Source: Gammaproteobacteria bacterium (lineage in GTDB: Bacteria > Pseudomonadota > Gammaproteobacteria > Burkholderiales > Nitrosomonadaceae). From it: a stretch of 64,000 nucleotides of DNA. Within the stretch, counting starts at the first letter, position 1. Each line of letters opens with the position of its first letter. The translations under genes were made by a program, and so were the position numbers. Where the stretch lies: contig CP054180.1 in NCBI GenBank assembly GCA_015709635.1, forward strand, positions 2,232,001 through 2,296,000. The letters run 5' to 3'. Under the pieces are notes generated by a model. That model ran no database searches and was not told the DNA's origin. It saw nothing but the letters and a program-made list of their open reading frames with translations. Below, one piece after another: positions 1 through 8,756 of the stretch.

Positions 1-1
1 C

Positions 2-1081
2 CCGGAATTCATTCCGCTGTGCGTCCAGGCGATGATGAGCGCGATTGAAAAAATATGCCCGGACACGCATAGCATCCTGCTGATCCCGGAAAATCACACG
101 CGCAATACGTTCTACTTGCAGAATATCGCCACCTTGCAAAACATCTTACAGCGCGCCGGGCTGAATGTGCGCCTCGGCACGCTGCTGCCCGAAGTGACTA
201 CCGCTACCCGGATTGATTTGCCGGACGGGCAATCGATAACGCTCGAGCCCATCATCCGTAAAAACAATAAGCTCGGTGTCAGCAACTTCGATCCCTGTGC
301 GGTGCTGCTGAATAACGATTTATCGAACGGTGCGCCGGAGGTTCTGCAGGACTTACAGCAAACAGTTATCCCGCCGCTGCATGCTGGCTGGGCAACACGG
401 CGCAAATCGGAGCACTTTGCCGCGTACGATCGCGTGGCGCAGGAATTTGCCGACCTGATCGGCATCGATCCCTGGTTGATCAATCCGCGTTTCACCTCGT
501 GCGGGGAAATCAATTTCCTGGAAAAACAAGGCGTAGAATGCGTCGCGGCAGCGATTGACCGTATTCTCTCGGTGATCGGCAAAAAGTATCAACAGTATGG
601 CGTCAAAGAAGACCCGTTTGTCATCGTCAAAGCCGATTCCGGCACCTATGGCATGGGCATCATGACGGTCAAGAGCGGCGAGGATATCTATAATCTCAAC
701 CGCAAACAGCGCAATAAAATGGCAGTCGTCAAAGAAGGACTGCAAGTTTCCCATGTGCTGGTGCAGGAAGGCGTCTACACCTTTGAGACGATCAATCAGG
801 CGGTTGCCGAACCGGTGGTGTACATGATCGACCGTTATGTGGTCGGCGGTTTTTACCGCGTGCATACCGGGCGCGGCATCGATGAGAACCTGAATGCCCC
901 GGGCATGCATTTCGTGCCGCTGGCGTTCGAAACCACCTGTCTGGAAGCCAACGCCAAGCAACCGAATATCATCCCGAACCGTTTTTATGCCTATGGCGTC
1001 GTCGCCCGTCTGGCGCTGTTAGCCGCCGCGCTGGAACTGGAACAAACCGATCCGCATGCGCAGCTGCCGCTACCGGCTTAA
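2..1081 (+). CDS. gshA: Glutamate-cysteine ligase, 5' end cut by window
   Basis: First step of glutathione synthesis: joins glutamate and cysteine using ATP in the cytoplasm. The reading frame is open from base 2 with family-like residues (PEFIPLCVQA) ahead of the first ATG at 32, so the true start lies outside the window and about 70 residues are missing. The type is the ATP-grasp-like proteobacterial GshA found in betaproteobacteria rather than the enteric one; landmarks are IPENHTRNTFYLQN, VKADSGTYGMGIMTV and FYRVHTGRG. gshB starts 8 bases after the stop, giving a two-gene glutathione operon. Identification is firm. Confidence 0.95.
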   Translation, partial: PEFIPLCVQAMMSAIEKICPDTHSILLIPENHTRNTFYLQNIATLQNILQRAGLNVRLGTLLPEVTTATRIDLPDGQSITLEPIIRKNNKLGVSNFDPCAVLLNNDLSNGAPEVLQDLQQTVIPPLHAGWATRRKSEHFAAYDRVAQEFADLIGIDPWLINPRFTSCGEINFLEKQGVECVAAAIDRILSVIGKKYQQYGVKEDPFVIVKADSGTYGMGIMTVKSGEDIYNLNRKQRNKMAVVKEGLQVSHVLVQEGVYTFETINQAVAEPVVYMIDRYVVGGFYRVHTGRGIDENLNAPGMHFVPLAFETTCLEANAKQPNIIPNRFYAYGVVARLALLAAALELEQTDPHAQLPLPA

Positions 1082-1089
1082 GTGCAACC

Positions 1090-2049
1090 ATGAAGCTCGC
1101 TTTTATCATCGATCAGCTGGATTCGATCAAAACCGCCAAAGACTCCAGCTATGCGATGATGCGCGAGGCATTTGCCCGGAATCATCAGATTGATGTGCTC
1201 TATCAGCATGATCTAGCTTTGCTCGACAACACGGTCACCGGCTTCTGCCGTTCCTTGACGCTGACAGACACGCCGCTGCAAGACGGTCATTGGTATCGCA
1301 CAGGCGACATCCTGCCTAGCGCGCTGAATCACTTCGATGCCGTGCTGATGCGCAAAGACCCGCCGTTTGATCTGGAATACGTCTACAGCACGTATCTGCT
1401 GGAATTAGCGCAAACGCAAGGCGCGCTCGTCATCAACAATCCGCGCGCCATCCGCGATCACAACGAAAAACTGGCCATCGCGCAATTCCCGCAGTGGATC
1501 GCACCCTCGCTGGTGACCAGCCAGGCGCACATGATCCGGGAATTTCTTGCGCAGCACCAGGATATCATCCTGAAACCGCTCGACGGCATGGGCGGCGCCA
1601 GCGTGTTCCGCGTGCACAGTGCGGATCACAATATCAGCGTGATTCTCGAAACGCTGACCCATTACGGTACGCGAACCATCATGGCGCAACGGTTTATTCC
1701 CGAGATTGCGCAAGGGGACAAACGCATCCTGCTCATCGGCGGCAAGGCCGTGCCCTATGCCTTGGCGCGCATCCCCAAACCGGGAGAATCGCGCGGTAAT
1801 CTGGCCGCCGGCGGCACGGGAAAAGCGCAACCGCTATCGCCACGCGACCAGGCAATCGCGGAATCGCTCGGGCCTGAATTAGCCACGCGCGGCTTAATGC
1901 TGGTGGGATTGGACGTGATTGGCGATTATCTGACCGAAATCAACGTCACCAGCCCGACCGGCATGCAGGAAATCACCCAACAGACAGGATTTAATGTGGC
2001 AGGAATGATGCTGGATGCGATTGAATCCAGCGTTCGAGGCAAGCACTAA
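1090..2049 (+). CDS. gshB: Glutathione synthetase
   Basis: Second step of glutathione synthesis: ligates glycine to gamma-glutamylcysteine with ATP. The protein is 319 residues, normal for the family, with an N-terminal domain containing MRKDPPFDLEYVY and an ATP-grasp domain with KPLDGMGGASVFR (about 156-168) and the C-terminal VGLDVIGDYLTEINVTSPTG. It follows gshA directly and is probably co-transcribed and translationally close to it. Nothing looks broken. Confidence 0.97.
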   Translation: MKLAFIIDQLDSIKTAKDSSYAMMREAFARNHQIDVLYQHDLALLDNTVTGFCRSLTLTDTPLQDGHWYRTGDILPSALNHFDAVLMRKDPPFDLEYVYSTYLLELAQTQGALVINNPRAIRDHNEKLAIAQFPQWIAPSLVTSQAHMIREFLAQHQDIILKPLDGMGGASVFRVHSADHNISVILETLTHYGTRTIMAQRFIPEIAQGDKRILLIGGKAVPYALARIPKPGESRGNLAAGGTGKAQPLSPRDQAIAESLGPELATRGLMLVGLDVIGDYLTEINVTSPTGMQEITQQTGFNVAGMMLDAIESSVRGKH

Positions 2050-2058
2050 TCAAAAAAA

Positions 2059-2421
2059 TTACCGCCGGAAACCGCAGTGCAACACAAAATACTGTGGATT
2101 GTACTGCACCAACGGTTGGTACAGTTTTTTCAACTCTTCCTCGGGTCCGTGAATCTCCAAACGGACGATCTCAGCCATCGTTAGCGCTTGCTGCAGCAGA
2201 TCACCCACATTATCCAAATGTGCCAACAAGCTTTGCGCATCCTCGTACCCTTCACGGCAATAGGCTTCGTCACCCTGAAAGCAGAAACCATAGTAGAGGC
2301 ACTTTTGCCCGCTGCTTGCTCTGGCAACAAATTGCTCGCATAGTTGTTTGAACCGGTCAACTTGACCCTCGGCGATCTTGAAATACGGTGCAATCGAACA
2401 GCATCGGTCGTGAGTCGACAT
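2059..2421 (-). CDS. Small antibiotic-biosynthesis-monooxygenase-like protein
   Basis: A 120-residue cytoplasmic protein converging on gshB with a 9-base gap. The N-terminal half (IAPYFKIAEGQVDRFKQLCEQFVARA...CLYYGFCFQGDEAYCREGYEDAQSLLAHLDNVG) resembles the ferredoxin-like ABM fold of putative quinol monooxygenases such as YgiN. The acidic EGYEDAQSLLAHL helix is typical of that fold. No catalytic function can be read from the sequence. It has no signal peptide and could be a heme- or quinone-related stress protein; the substrate is unknown. Confidence 0.75.
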   Translation of the reverse strand: MSTHDRCCSIAPYFKIAEGQVDRFKQLCEQFVARASSGQKCLYYGFCFQGDEAYCREGYEDAQSLLAHLDNVGDLLQQALTMAEIVRLEIHGPEEELKKLYQPLVQYNPQYFVLHCGFRR

Positions 2422-2493
2422 GGATTTAAGTGATTTGAAGCGGAAGAGGTTTTATCACGATGAGATCATGAAAAACCGGATTCATCATTAATA

Positions 2494-2536
2494 AGCCCGG
2501 AACAGACACAACTCGCATTGTGATCCGTTCCGGGCT
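2494..2536 (-). terminator. Hairpin terminator after the CADD-like gene
   Basis: A perfect 10-bp stem, AGCCCGGAAC paired with GTTCCGGGCT, encloses a 23-base loop and is followed on the minus strand by a T/A-rich run. It lies 30 bases past the stop of the CADD-like gene, so it is a good candidate for that transcript's terminator. Confidence 0.7.
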
Positions 2537-2566
2537 GATCGTAAGCTAAAGCTTGTTGTTACAAAA

Positions 2567-3310
2567 TTAGTGAACCGTTGCAGCTTGTTTTTCTTCGCAA
2601 ATCAGATTGCTGCAATAGGTTTCATGGATGCCGTCCAGGAAACCCCACAACGCATCGCACGCTTCCTTGGTTGCAGCCAGCACTTCGGCTTGTTTTTCCG
2701 GGGTATCGGCAAAGCGCTCGATGATGGCCCATTCGGCTTGCGAGTGATAAATATCGGCTTTTTGGTGAACTGAGAAGAATTCGTAATCTTCCGGGTTGTT
2801 CATGCCATAGAATTTAGCCAGACCATCGATTTTTACCGCTGCGATGTCGGGCACTTGCGATTCAAATGCGTGCAATGCAGCCAATCCGGCATAGAATGGG
2901 CGATTCAGGCAAATATCGCGGAAGGTGTTGACGAGATTTTCGGTGGTCGGCAATGCCGCTGTATTGGCCAGGATTTTATCGTTCGCGCCCAAGGCGAAGG
3001 CGAAATTTTTCCATAAGGCCGGATGATTTTTCTCACCGTGTTCTTCGTCGATCAGATTGCGCAACACTTCCTGACGCACGCTGATGTCGCCGCTGTTGGT
3101 GTCGGAATGCATATGCGGTGTATTGAAGTGCACCGCGCTCAAATAGGTCGGTTCGGCCAGTACGTTGTAAAAATATTGTTCGGCATAATGACGCAATTGC
3201 TCCTTGGTCAATTTACCTTCGGTCCAAGCGATATAGAAGGGATGTTTGAGCAAATGCTTTTCGCTGATAATGGCGCTGATTTTTTGTTTGAGCAAAGGTT
3301 TGGTGGTCAT
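2567..3310 (-). CDS. CADD-like diiron protein, probable p-aminobenzoate synthase
   Basis: A 247-residue all-helical protein of the TenA/PqqC superfamily, closest in pattern to Chlamydia CADD and Nitrosomonas europaea NE1434. The metal ligand set is readable: E89, H96, E150, H182, D186 and H189, with K160 and Tyr26 (HPFY) where CADD has its essential lysine and self-sacrificed tyrosine. In characterised homologues the protein makes p-aminobenzoate for folate from its own tyrosine, replacing PabABC. The ATG is preceded by AAGGAGT. Neighbours metE and metR fit a link with folate/one-carbon metabolism (inference). The alternative is another heme-oxygenase-like diiron oxygenase. Confidence 0.85.
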   Translation of the reverse strand: MTTKPLLKQKISAIISEKHLLKHPFYIAWTEGKLTKEQLRHYAEQYFYNVLAEPTYLSAVHFNTPHMHSDTNSGDISVRQEVLRNLIDEEHGEKNHPALWKNFAFALGANDKILANTAALPTTENLVNTFRDICLNRPFYAGLAALHAFESQVPDIAAVKIDGLAKFYGMNNPEDYEFFSVHQKADIYHSQAEWAIIERFADTPEKQAEVLAATKEACDALWGFLDGIHETYCSNLICEEKQAATVH

Positions 3311-3413
3311 GGTTACTCCTTATAAACCGTGGTGGATAAAGTGCTGCATATCATCGCTAAATAACACCGGCAAGTCAAATTTAGGGAAGCTCCGAAAAAC
3401 GGCCGTGTTTGGC

Positions 3414-5702
3414 TTACGCGGCGTCCAAGCGACCAGCCAACTGCCGGCTGGCGGCAATCATATTGCTCAGCGCCGGTTTTACTTCGTCCCAATTGCGGGT
3501 TTTCAGTCCGCAATCCGGATTCACCCACAACCGCTCGGGCGGTATGCGCTGCGCGGCTTTTTGCATCAACTGGATGATCGAATCGACCGACGGAATATTG
3601 GGTGAGTGGATATCATACACGCCCGGCCCGATTTCGTTCGGATATTGAAACTGATCGAAGGCATCGAGCAATTCCATATCCGAGCGCGATGTTTCGATGG
3701 TGATCACGTCCGCATCCATGCGTGCAATCGCTTGGATGATATCGTTGAATTCCGAATAGCACATATGCGTATGAATTTGCGTTTCGTCTCTGACACCGTT
3801 GGCAGTGATGCGAAAAGCGCGGATGGCCCAGTTGAGATAATCGTTCCATTGCGACTTTCTCAATGGCAATCCTTCGCGCAGCGCCGCTTCATCGATCTGA
3901 ATCATGCGGATACCGGCCTGTTCCAGTGCCAATACTTCGTCGCGAATCGCCAGCGCCAATTGCAGGCAGGTTTCCGAGCGCGGTTGATCGTCGCGCACGA
4001 ACGACCAGTTCAACATGGTCACCGGCCCGGTCAACATGCCTTTCATCGGTTTCTTGGTCAGCGATTGGGCGTACTCGATCCATTCCGTGGTAATCGCTTG
4101 CGGATGGGAAACATCGCCGTAAATAACAGGAGGTTTGACGCAGCGCGAACCGTACGACTGCACCCAGCCGAATTCGGTAAACGCGAAGCCATCCAGATGC
4201 TCGCCGAAATATTCCACCATATCGTTACGCTCGGGTTCGCCGTGCACCAGTACATCCAGTCCCAGCGCTTCCTGCTCGCGCACGCAGAACTCGATTTCTT
4301 TTCGCATCGCCCGGCGGTAATCCGCTTCGGTCAATTGACCGGCACGGAAATCGCGGCGCGCTTGGCGGATCTGCTGCGTTTGCGGAAACGAGCCGATGGT
4401 CGTGGTCGGGAACAGCGGCAAATGGAATCGATTGCGTTGCACCACCGCCCGCTGCTGATAAGGCGAACGGCGTTTACCCATGGCATCTGTGACTTCCTGC
4501 AGTCGCCCTTTGACCTCAACTTGATGCACACGCCGCGACTGCTTGCGGCTGGTAATGGCCGCCTGATTCTCTTGGAGCGCTGCGGCAACGCTAGCCCGGC
4601 CATGATTCAAAGCTTTCGCGAGGATAGCGATTTCATCGAGTTTCTGCACGGCGAATGCCAGCCACGAACGGATATCCGCATCGAGTTTCTGTTCGCTATC
4701 CAAATCGACCGGCACGTGCAGCAGCGAGCAGGACGGCGCCAGCCACAACCGGTCTTGCAAACGCGTGTGTACCGGCTGGAGCCAATCCAGCACGGCGGTC
4801 AAATCGGTTTTCCAGATATTCCGGCCACTGACAACACCGAGCGACAGGATTTTGTGCGACGGCAGCCAGTCGATCACCTTGGCGACTTCATCCGGCGCAC
4901 TGACGGCATCCAGATGCAGCCCGGCCACCGGCAGCTCACACGCCAGTTGCAGATTGTCCTGCAGTTGGCCGAAATAGGTCGTCAGCAGCAATTTAATCGG
5001 TGCTGCCTGTAATTGGAAATATGCTTTGCGCAACGCATGCTTCCATGGCTCCGATAATTCCATGACCAGCACCGGCTCGTCGATTTGCACCCACTCGGCA
5101 CCGGCATTTTTGAGCGCACCCAGCAATTGCGCGTAAACCGCCAGCAGATCATCGAGCAAATCCAGTTTTTCGCTGCTGTCCTTGGATTTTCCCAGCCACA
5201 AATAGGTCACCGGCCCCAAAATGACCGGTTTGACGCGCGGATGGATGTGCTGCGCTTGCCGGATCTGTTCGAGCAGGCGGCTCGCATTCAACGAGAACTT
5301 CGTGTCGCGGGCAAACTCGGGCACGATGTAATGGTAATTGGTATCGAACCACTTGGTCATTTCACCGGCACTGACGCAACTGCACGCGGATTTATCCGCA
5401 GCCGATCGCCCACGGGCGACGCGGAAGTAACTGTCCAGCTCACTGCCCGTCAAAGCGCTGACCCGCTCGGGGATATTTCCCAGCAGGAAGCTGGTATCCA
5501 GCACATGATCGTACAATGAAAAATCACCCGCCGGAATCCAATCGAGCTGGGACTGGTCCTGCCAATGCTGCGTTTGCAGATTCCGCGCACTATTCAATAA
5601 AGCAGCTTCGGAAATGGCGCCTTGCCAGTATTTCTCCAAAGCTAATTTCAATTCCCGGTTTTTGCCGATACGCGGGAATCCAAGATTGTGTGTCGTTACC
5701 AT
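3414..5702 (-). CDS. metE: Cobalamin-independent methionine synthase
   Basis: Transfers a methyl group from 5-methyltetrahydropteroyl-triglutamate to homocysteine, making methionine without vitamin B12. At 762 residues it is full length, with the usual two barrel halves. Zinc ligands are visible in HMCYSEF (His and Cys) and in NPDCGLKTR near the C-terminus; QIDEPVLVME and TIGSFPQT are family landmarks. The N-terminus MVTTHNLGFPRIGKNRELK is canonical. It diverges from metR, its usual activator, across about 100 bases. Confidence 0.98.
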   Translation of the reverse strand: MVTTHNLGFPRIGKNRELKLALEKYWQGAISEAALLNSARNLQTQHWQDQSQLDWIPAGDFSLYDHVLDTSFLLGNIPERVSALTGSELDSYFRVARGRSAADKSACSCVSAGEMTKWFDTNYHYIVPEFARDTKFSLNASRLLEQIRQAQHIHPRVKPVILGPVTYLWLGKSKDSSEKLDLLDDLLAVYAQLLGALKNAGAEWVQIDEPVLVMELSEPWKHALRKAYFQLQAAPIKLLLTTYFGQLQDNLQLACELPVAGLHLDAVSAPDEVAKVIDWLPSHKILSLGVVSGRNIWKTDLTAVLDWLQPVHTRLQDRLWLAPSCSLLHVPVDLDSEQKLDADIRSWLAFAVQKLDEIAILAKALNHGRASVAAALQENQAAITSRKQSRRVHQVEVKGRLQEVTDAMGKRRSPYQQRAVVQRNRFHLPLFPTTTIGSFPQTQQIRQARRDFRAGQLTEADYRRAMRKEIEFCVREQEALGLDVLVHGEPERNDMVEYFGEHLDGFAFTEFGWVQSYGSRCVKPPVIYGDVSHPQAITTEWIEYAQSLTKKPMKGMLTGPVTMLNWSFVRDDQPRSETCLQLALAIRDEVLALEQAGIRMIQIDEAALREGLPLRKSQWNDYLNWAIRAFRITANGVRDETQIHTHMCYSEFNDIIQAIARMDADVITIETSRSDMELLDAFDQFQYPNEIGPGVYDIHSPNIPSVDSIIQLMQKAAQRIPPERLWVNPDCGLKTRNWDEVKPALSNMIAASRQLAGRLDAA

Positions 5703-5803
5703 AAATCACCACTCCAAGATTAATCAAAGTGGCGCTATTGTATGAAGGATGAATAATAAATAATAATGATAAGTTTTAACGTTCCAATAAGGTTACCTCA
5801 TAC
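5703..5803. promoter_or_regulatory. Divergent metE/metR promoter region
   Basis: The 101-base AT-rich gap between the two start codons must carry both promoters. A MetR site would be expected here from family knowledge, but I do not see a clean TGAA-N5-TTCA motif; only half-sites such as TATGAAGGATGAA are visible. The regulatory role is inferred from gene arrangement. Confidence 0.5.
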
Positions 5804-6703
5804 ATGATCGAGCACAGCCATCTGAAAATCATCCAAGCGCTGCACACCAACGGCACCCTCACCGGAGCCGCCAATGCGCTCTGTCTCAGCCAACCCGCGC
5901 TGTCGCATCAAATCGGTTATCTGGAAAAGAAACTCGGCGTCGCGCTATGGGAACGCGATGGCCGCAGCCTGCGCCTGACCCAGGCGGGCAAGCTATTGCT
6001 GGAAGCCGCCAATCAAGTGCTGCCAGTGCTTGCACAGACAGAACAAACCCTCCAAGCCTACGGCGAAGGCCGGCAAGGCATTCTGCGCATCGGCGTGGAA
6101 TGCTACCCTTGCTTCGAATGGCTCACCGGCATGATCGGTCAATACATGCGGCAAATGCCCGGCATCGATGTCGACATCGTGCAGAAATTTCAATTCTCGG
6201 GCTTGGAAGGCTTGCTGAATCATCACATCGACGTATTGATCACGCCCGACTTGGTGCGCAAAGACAGCATCGAATACGAAGTGCTCGCGGAATATCAATT
6301 GGTGCTGCTGGCAGCACCCGATCATCCGCTGGCGGATTTGCCACAAATCACACCGGAGCTTTTGAGCAAGGAAACGCTGCTGACTTTCCCGGTACCTCTG
6401 GAACGACTCGACATCCTCACGCACTTCCTCACCCCCGCACACCTCGAACCAGCCAAACTGAAACAAATCGAATCACTCGAAATCATGCTGCAAATGACCG
6501 CCCTCAACCGCGGCGTGTGCGTGCTGCCGGAATGGCTCGCCGATATCAAAAACAAGGACTTGAATCTCAACAAAATCCGGATCGGCGACCAAGGGCTTTA
6601 TCAGAAATTGTATTTGGCGCTGCGGAAATCCGATCAAGCCATACCGTATATCAAATATTTCATCACTGCGGGGCAACAATGGACCAAAAAATCATCCGTT
6701 TGA
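5804..6703 (+). CDS. metR: LysR-type regulator of methionine synthesis
   Basis: A 299-residue LysR-family activator. The N-terminal winged helix-turn-helix is obvious (LKIIQALHTNGTLTGAANALCLSQPALSHQIGYLEKKLG), followed by the homocysteine-sensing periplasmic-binding-like domain with GVECYPCFEWL. MetR uses homocysteine as co-inducer and activates metE, which lies divergently next door. The position and the N-terminal sequence MIEHSHLKIIQAL match MetR closely. Confidence 0.95.
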   Translation: MIEHSHLKIIQALHTNGTLTGAANALCLSQPALSHQIGYLEKKLGVALWERDGRSLRLTQAGKLLLEAANQVLPVLAQTEQTLQAYGEGRQGILRIGVECYPCFEWLTGMIGQYMRQMPGIDVDIVQKFQFSGLEGLLNHHIDVLITPDLVRKDSIEYEVLAEYQLVLLAAPDHPLADLPQITPELLSKETLLTFPVPLERLDILTHFLTPAHLEPAKLKQIESLEIMLQMTALNRGVCVLPEWLADIKNKDLNLNKIRIGDQGLYQKLYLALRKSDQAIPYIKYFITAGQQWTKKSSV

Positions 6704-6859
6704 ATGCGATGTTTCCCGCTGTATCACGGAAAATTCATCAAGCTTACAAGCGGCTATCTTCCGTCATGGTTTATATATAAAATACCGGCGTCAGCAAAAG
6801 CTGACAGACGTTCAATACAACAAGCATCATTTATTTTTAATCACTAAGGAACAATAACA

Positions 6860-7449
6860 ATGAAGAAAATGCTTTTTGCCTTTGCGCTGTTGGTAGTGTC
6901 CCCCCCCCCCCCCTCTTAGCCACCTCTAATTTCACCAGCAGCAACGGTATTTTGGTCATACCGGATGTTTCAGTCGATGGCACAACGAATTATGAGAGTG
7001 TCACCTTGCAACTCAATCTCGCAACCGGCGCTTTTTCGATACTGGATGCGACACCGAAAGATACTTCCTTTTCACCCACGGCGCTGGGAACAATGTCTGC
7101 TGGAGGAATCAAAGTTGATTTTCATGGTTGCGCACGTTCGGGACATAATCAAATAACATGCCTGACGAAGGTTGTAAGCCCTAATAAAGATGCCGGCATC
7201 AGCGCATTTACAAGCGATCTTTACGATAACCTCAGTAAAAAATATTCTTCATCATCTATCACTGCACTCGATAAAGAAAGTGGGTTTTCTGTATTACTTC
7301 AATTTGTTGCTATCCAAGGAATACCTATTGAAGTTAAATTTATCTATGACGATATTGATCCAAGCGCTTCATCGATTTCAACTTTCCAACCAGAATTTGT
7401 ATTGAACGGCGCCAATGTCAAAGGTAATTTCAGAAACATTGATTTTTGA
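6860..7449 (+). CDS. Secreted protein put out of frame by a C14 tract
   Basis: An ATG at 6860 preceded by AAGGAACAATAACA opens a signal peptide (MKKMLFAFALLVVS) that runs into 14 consecutive C and, in the present length, hits TAG after PPPPS. The mature part is in another frame (from LLATSNFTSSNGILVIPDVSVDG to the stop at 7449). Twelve or fifteen C would join the two into a protein of about 195 residues. The mature part has no recognised domain; its beta-rich composition suggests a secreted or surface protein. An intact terminator follows. It could be phase-variable, decayed, or a sequencing length error. Confidence 0.6.
6900..6913 (+). repeat. Homopolymer tract of 14 C
   Basis: Fourteen uninterrupted C lie inside the signal-peptide coding part of the preceding gene. 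This length is far beyond chance for this genome and is the classic form of a slipped-strand contingency locus. Confidence 0.9.
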
Positions 7450-7470
7450 CTTACTCACCGCTTACCCAAT

Positions 7471-7498
7471 CATTCATTTTGCTTCGTGAAAATGAATG
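7471..7498 (+). terminator. Rho-independent terminator
   Basis: A perfect 10-bp stem CATTCATTTT / AAAATGAATG with loop GCTTCGTG is followed by GTTGTTTCTT. It sits 21 bases past the stop of the secreted-protein gene and just before the stop of the convergent fic gene. Confidence 0.8.
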
Positions 7499-7506
7499 GT
7501 TGTTTC

Positions 7507-8556
7507 TTATGGCAGGCTATACCACGTTGACCGCCCGCCGCCGTGGCGAACCAGAAAGCCTTTTTCCACCAGTGATGTGAAAGTTGCTTTGAGTGTATTC
7601 GGGCTTGCGCCGGTTTCGCGCACCATGTCACGGGTGGTAACACGGCCATGGTCGCGCACGTAGTCGAGAATTTTGACCGCCAACTCCGGCAGAATGGCGA
7701 GCGCGTTCTTCTCGCGCTCCACTTTCACGGCCAGGCGGCGTTTTTGCTGCTGTAAGGCGCGCAGGAAGAACAGCAGCCAGGGTTGCCAATCCGGGGCTTC
7801 GGTGCGGATGATGTCTTGGGTTTGGCGCAAGGCCAAATAGTAGCCTTCTTTGCTGTTCTCGATGATGCTTTCAAGTGACGAATACGGCACATAGGCATAG
7901 TCGGCCTGCAACAGTAGCAACATGGTCAGTATGCGGCTCAGGCGGCCGTTGCCATCCTGAAAGGGGTGAATCTCCAGGAAGGTGACAATGAAGATGCCGG
8001 TTATTAGTAGCGGATGAAGGCGCGCCAGCTCACGGGTGTCTTTCAACCCTTGCACCAGTTCCTGCATCCGGCGCGGCGTATCAAACGGTGAAGCGGTCTC
8101 GAATACGATGCCGATCATTTTTCCGTCTGCGTCGAAGGCTCCCACGTCATTGCGCAACGTCTTGTATTCACCCCGATGCCGTTCGTCCTTGTCGCTGTAG
8201 CGCAAGAGATCACGATGAAGCTGTTTGATGTGATTCTCCGTAATGGGAATGTCAGCCCAGGATTGAAAAACGGTTTCCATCACCTCGGCATAACCGGCAA
8301 CTTCCTGCTCGTCGCGGCTGGTGAAGCGTTTGATTTCCAAGTTGGTCAGCAGGCGCGCCACTTCCCGGTCGGTCAGCTTACTGCCTTCGATACGGATGGA
8401 AGAGCCGATACTCTCGATGGTGGCAATATGACGTAGCGCTTTCAGGCGCTCCGGCGCAAGTGTGCCAAGCGCGCACCAGGCGCCTTTGAATTCGTCAATC
8501 TCGGCAACCAGAACGAGCAGTTCCGGCGTAATCTGAATTGTATCCGTCTTCATCAT
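7507..8556 (-). CDS. Fic-domain AMP-transferase with C-terminal winged helix
   Basis: A 349-residue Fic protein that would transfer AMP (or another NMP) to target proteins. The catalytic motif HPFQDGNGRLSR is complete at about 196-207. An N-terminal self-inhibitory helix (S/T)xxxE(G/N) is present as S53-I-R-I-E57-G58, making it a class II Fic that is normally off. The C-terminal 70 residues form a winged helix (TTRDMVRETGASPNTLKATFTSLVEKGFL). The C-terminal winged helix and the repeats upstream suggest it binds its own promoter (inference). Target unknown. Confidence 0.92.
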   Translation of the reverse strand: MMKTDTIQITPELLVLVAEIDEFKGAWCALGTLAPERLKALRHIATIESIGSSIRIEGSKLTDREVARLLTNLEIKRFTSRDEQEVAGYAEVMETVFQSWADIPITENHIKQLHRDLLRYSDKDERHRGEYKTLRNDVGAFDADGKMIGIVFETASPFDTPRRMQELVQGLKDTRELARLHPLLITGIFIVTFLEIHPFQDGNGRLSRILTMLLLLQADYAYVPYSSLESIIENSKEGYYLALRQTQDIIRTEAPDWQPWLLFFLRALQQQKRRLAVKVEREKNALAILPELAVKILDYVRDHGRVTTRDMVRETGASPNTLKATFTSLVEKGFLVRHGGGRSTWYSLP

Positions 8557-8605
8557 ACCGGAATATATACCGGATTAAGCCGGATTGTCTATCCGGAAAC
8601 CCGGC
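8557..8605 (-). promoter_or_regulatory. CCGG-rich operator-like array before fic
   Basis: Immediately upstream of the fic start are four to five CCGG units about 10-13 bases apart, including a perfect inverted repeat CCGGAT-N5-ATCCGG at 8580-8596 and a TATATAT stretch that could serve as a -10 element. Spacing close to one helical turn suggests cooperative repressor binding, possibly by the Fic protein's own winged helix. Confidence 0.5.
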
Positions 8606-8756
8606 GTTGAAGCAATTCCCTTCTGACCGGCAAGCTAAGATAAAATCAAGCATTGCGGTGAGAGTGACACTCAATCGCGTAGTCTACTAAAGTAATTACT
8701 GGTGATTCTTAACATCTATCCAGTTAAAGTTAAATTTTCAAACTAAATCAATTCAC

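Noticed and set aside
3606..5012. 468-residue plus-strand open frame
   Set aside because: Lies wholly antisense to metE, has no domain or ribosome site; a shadow of metE codon usage.
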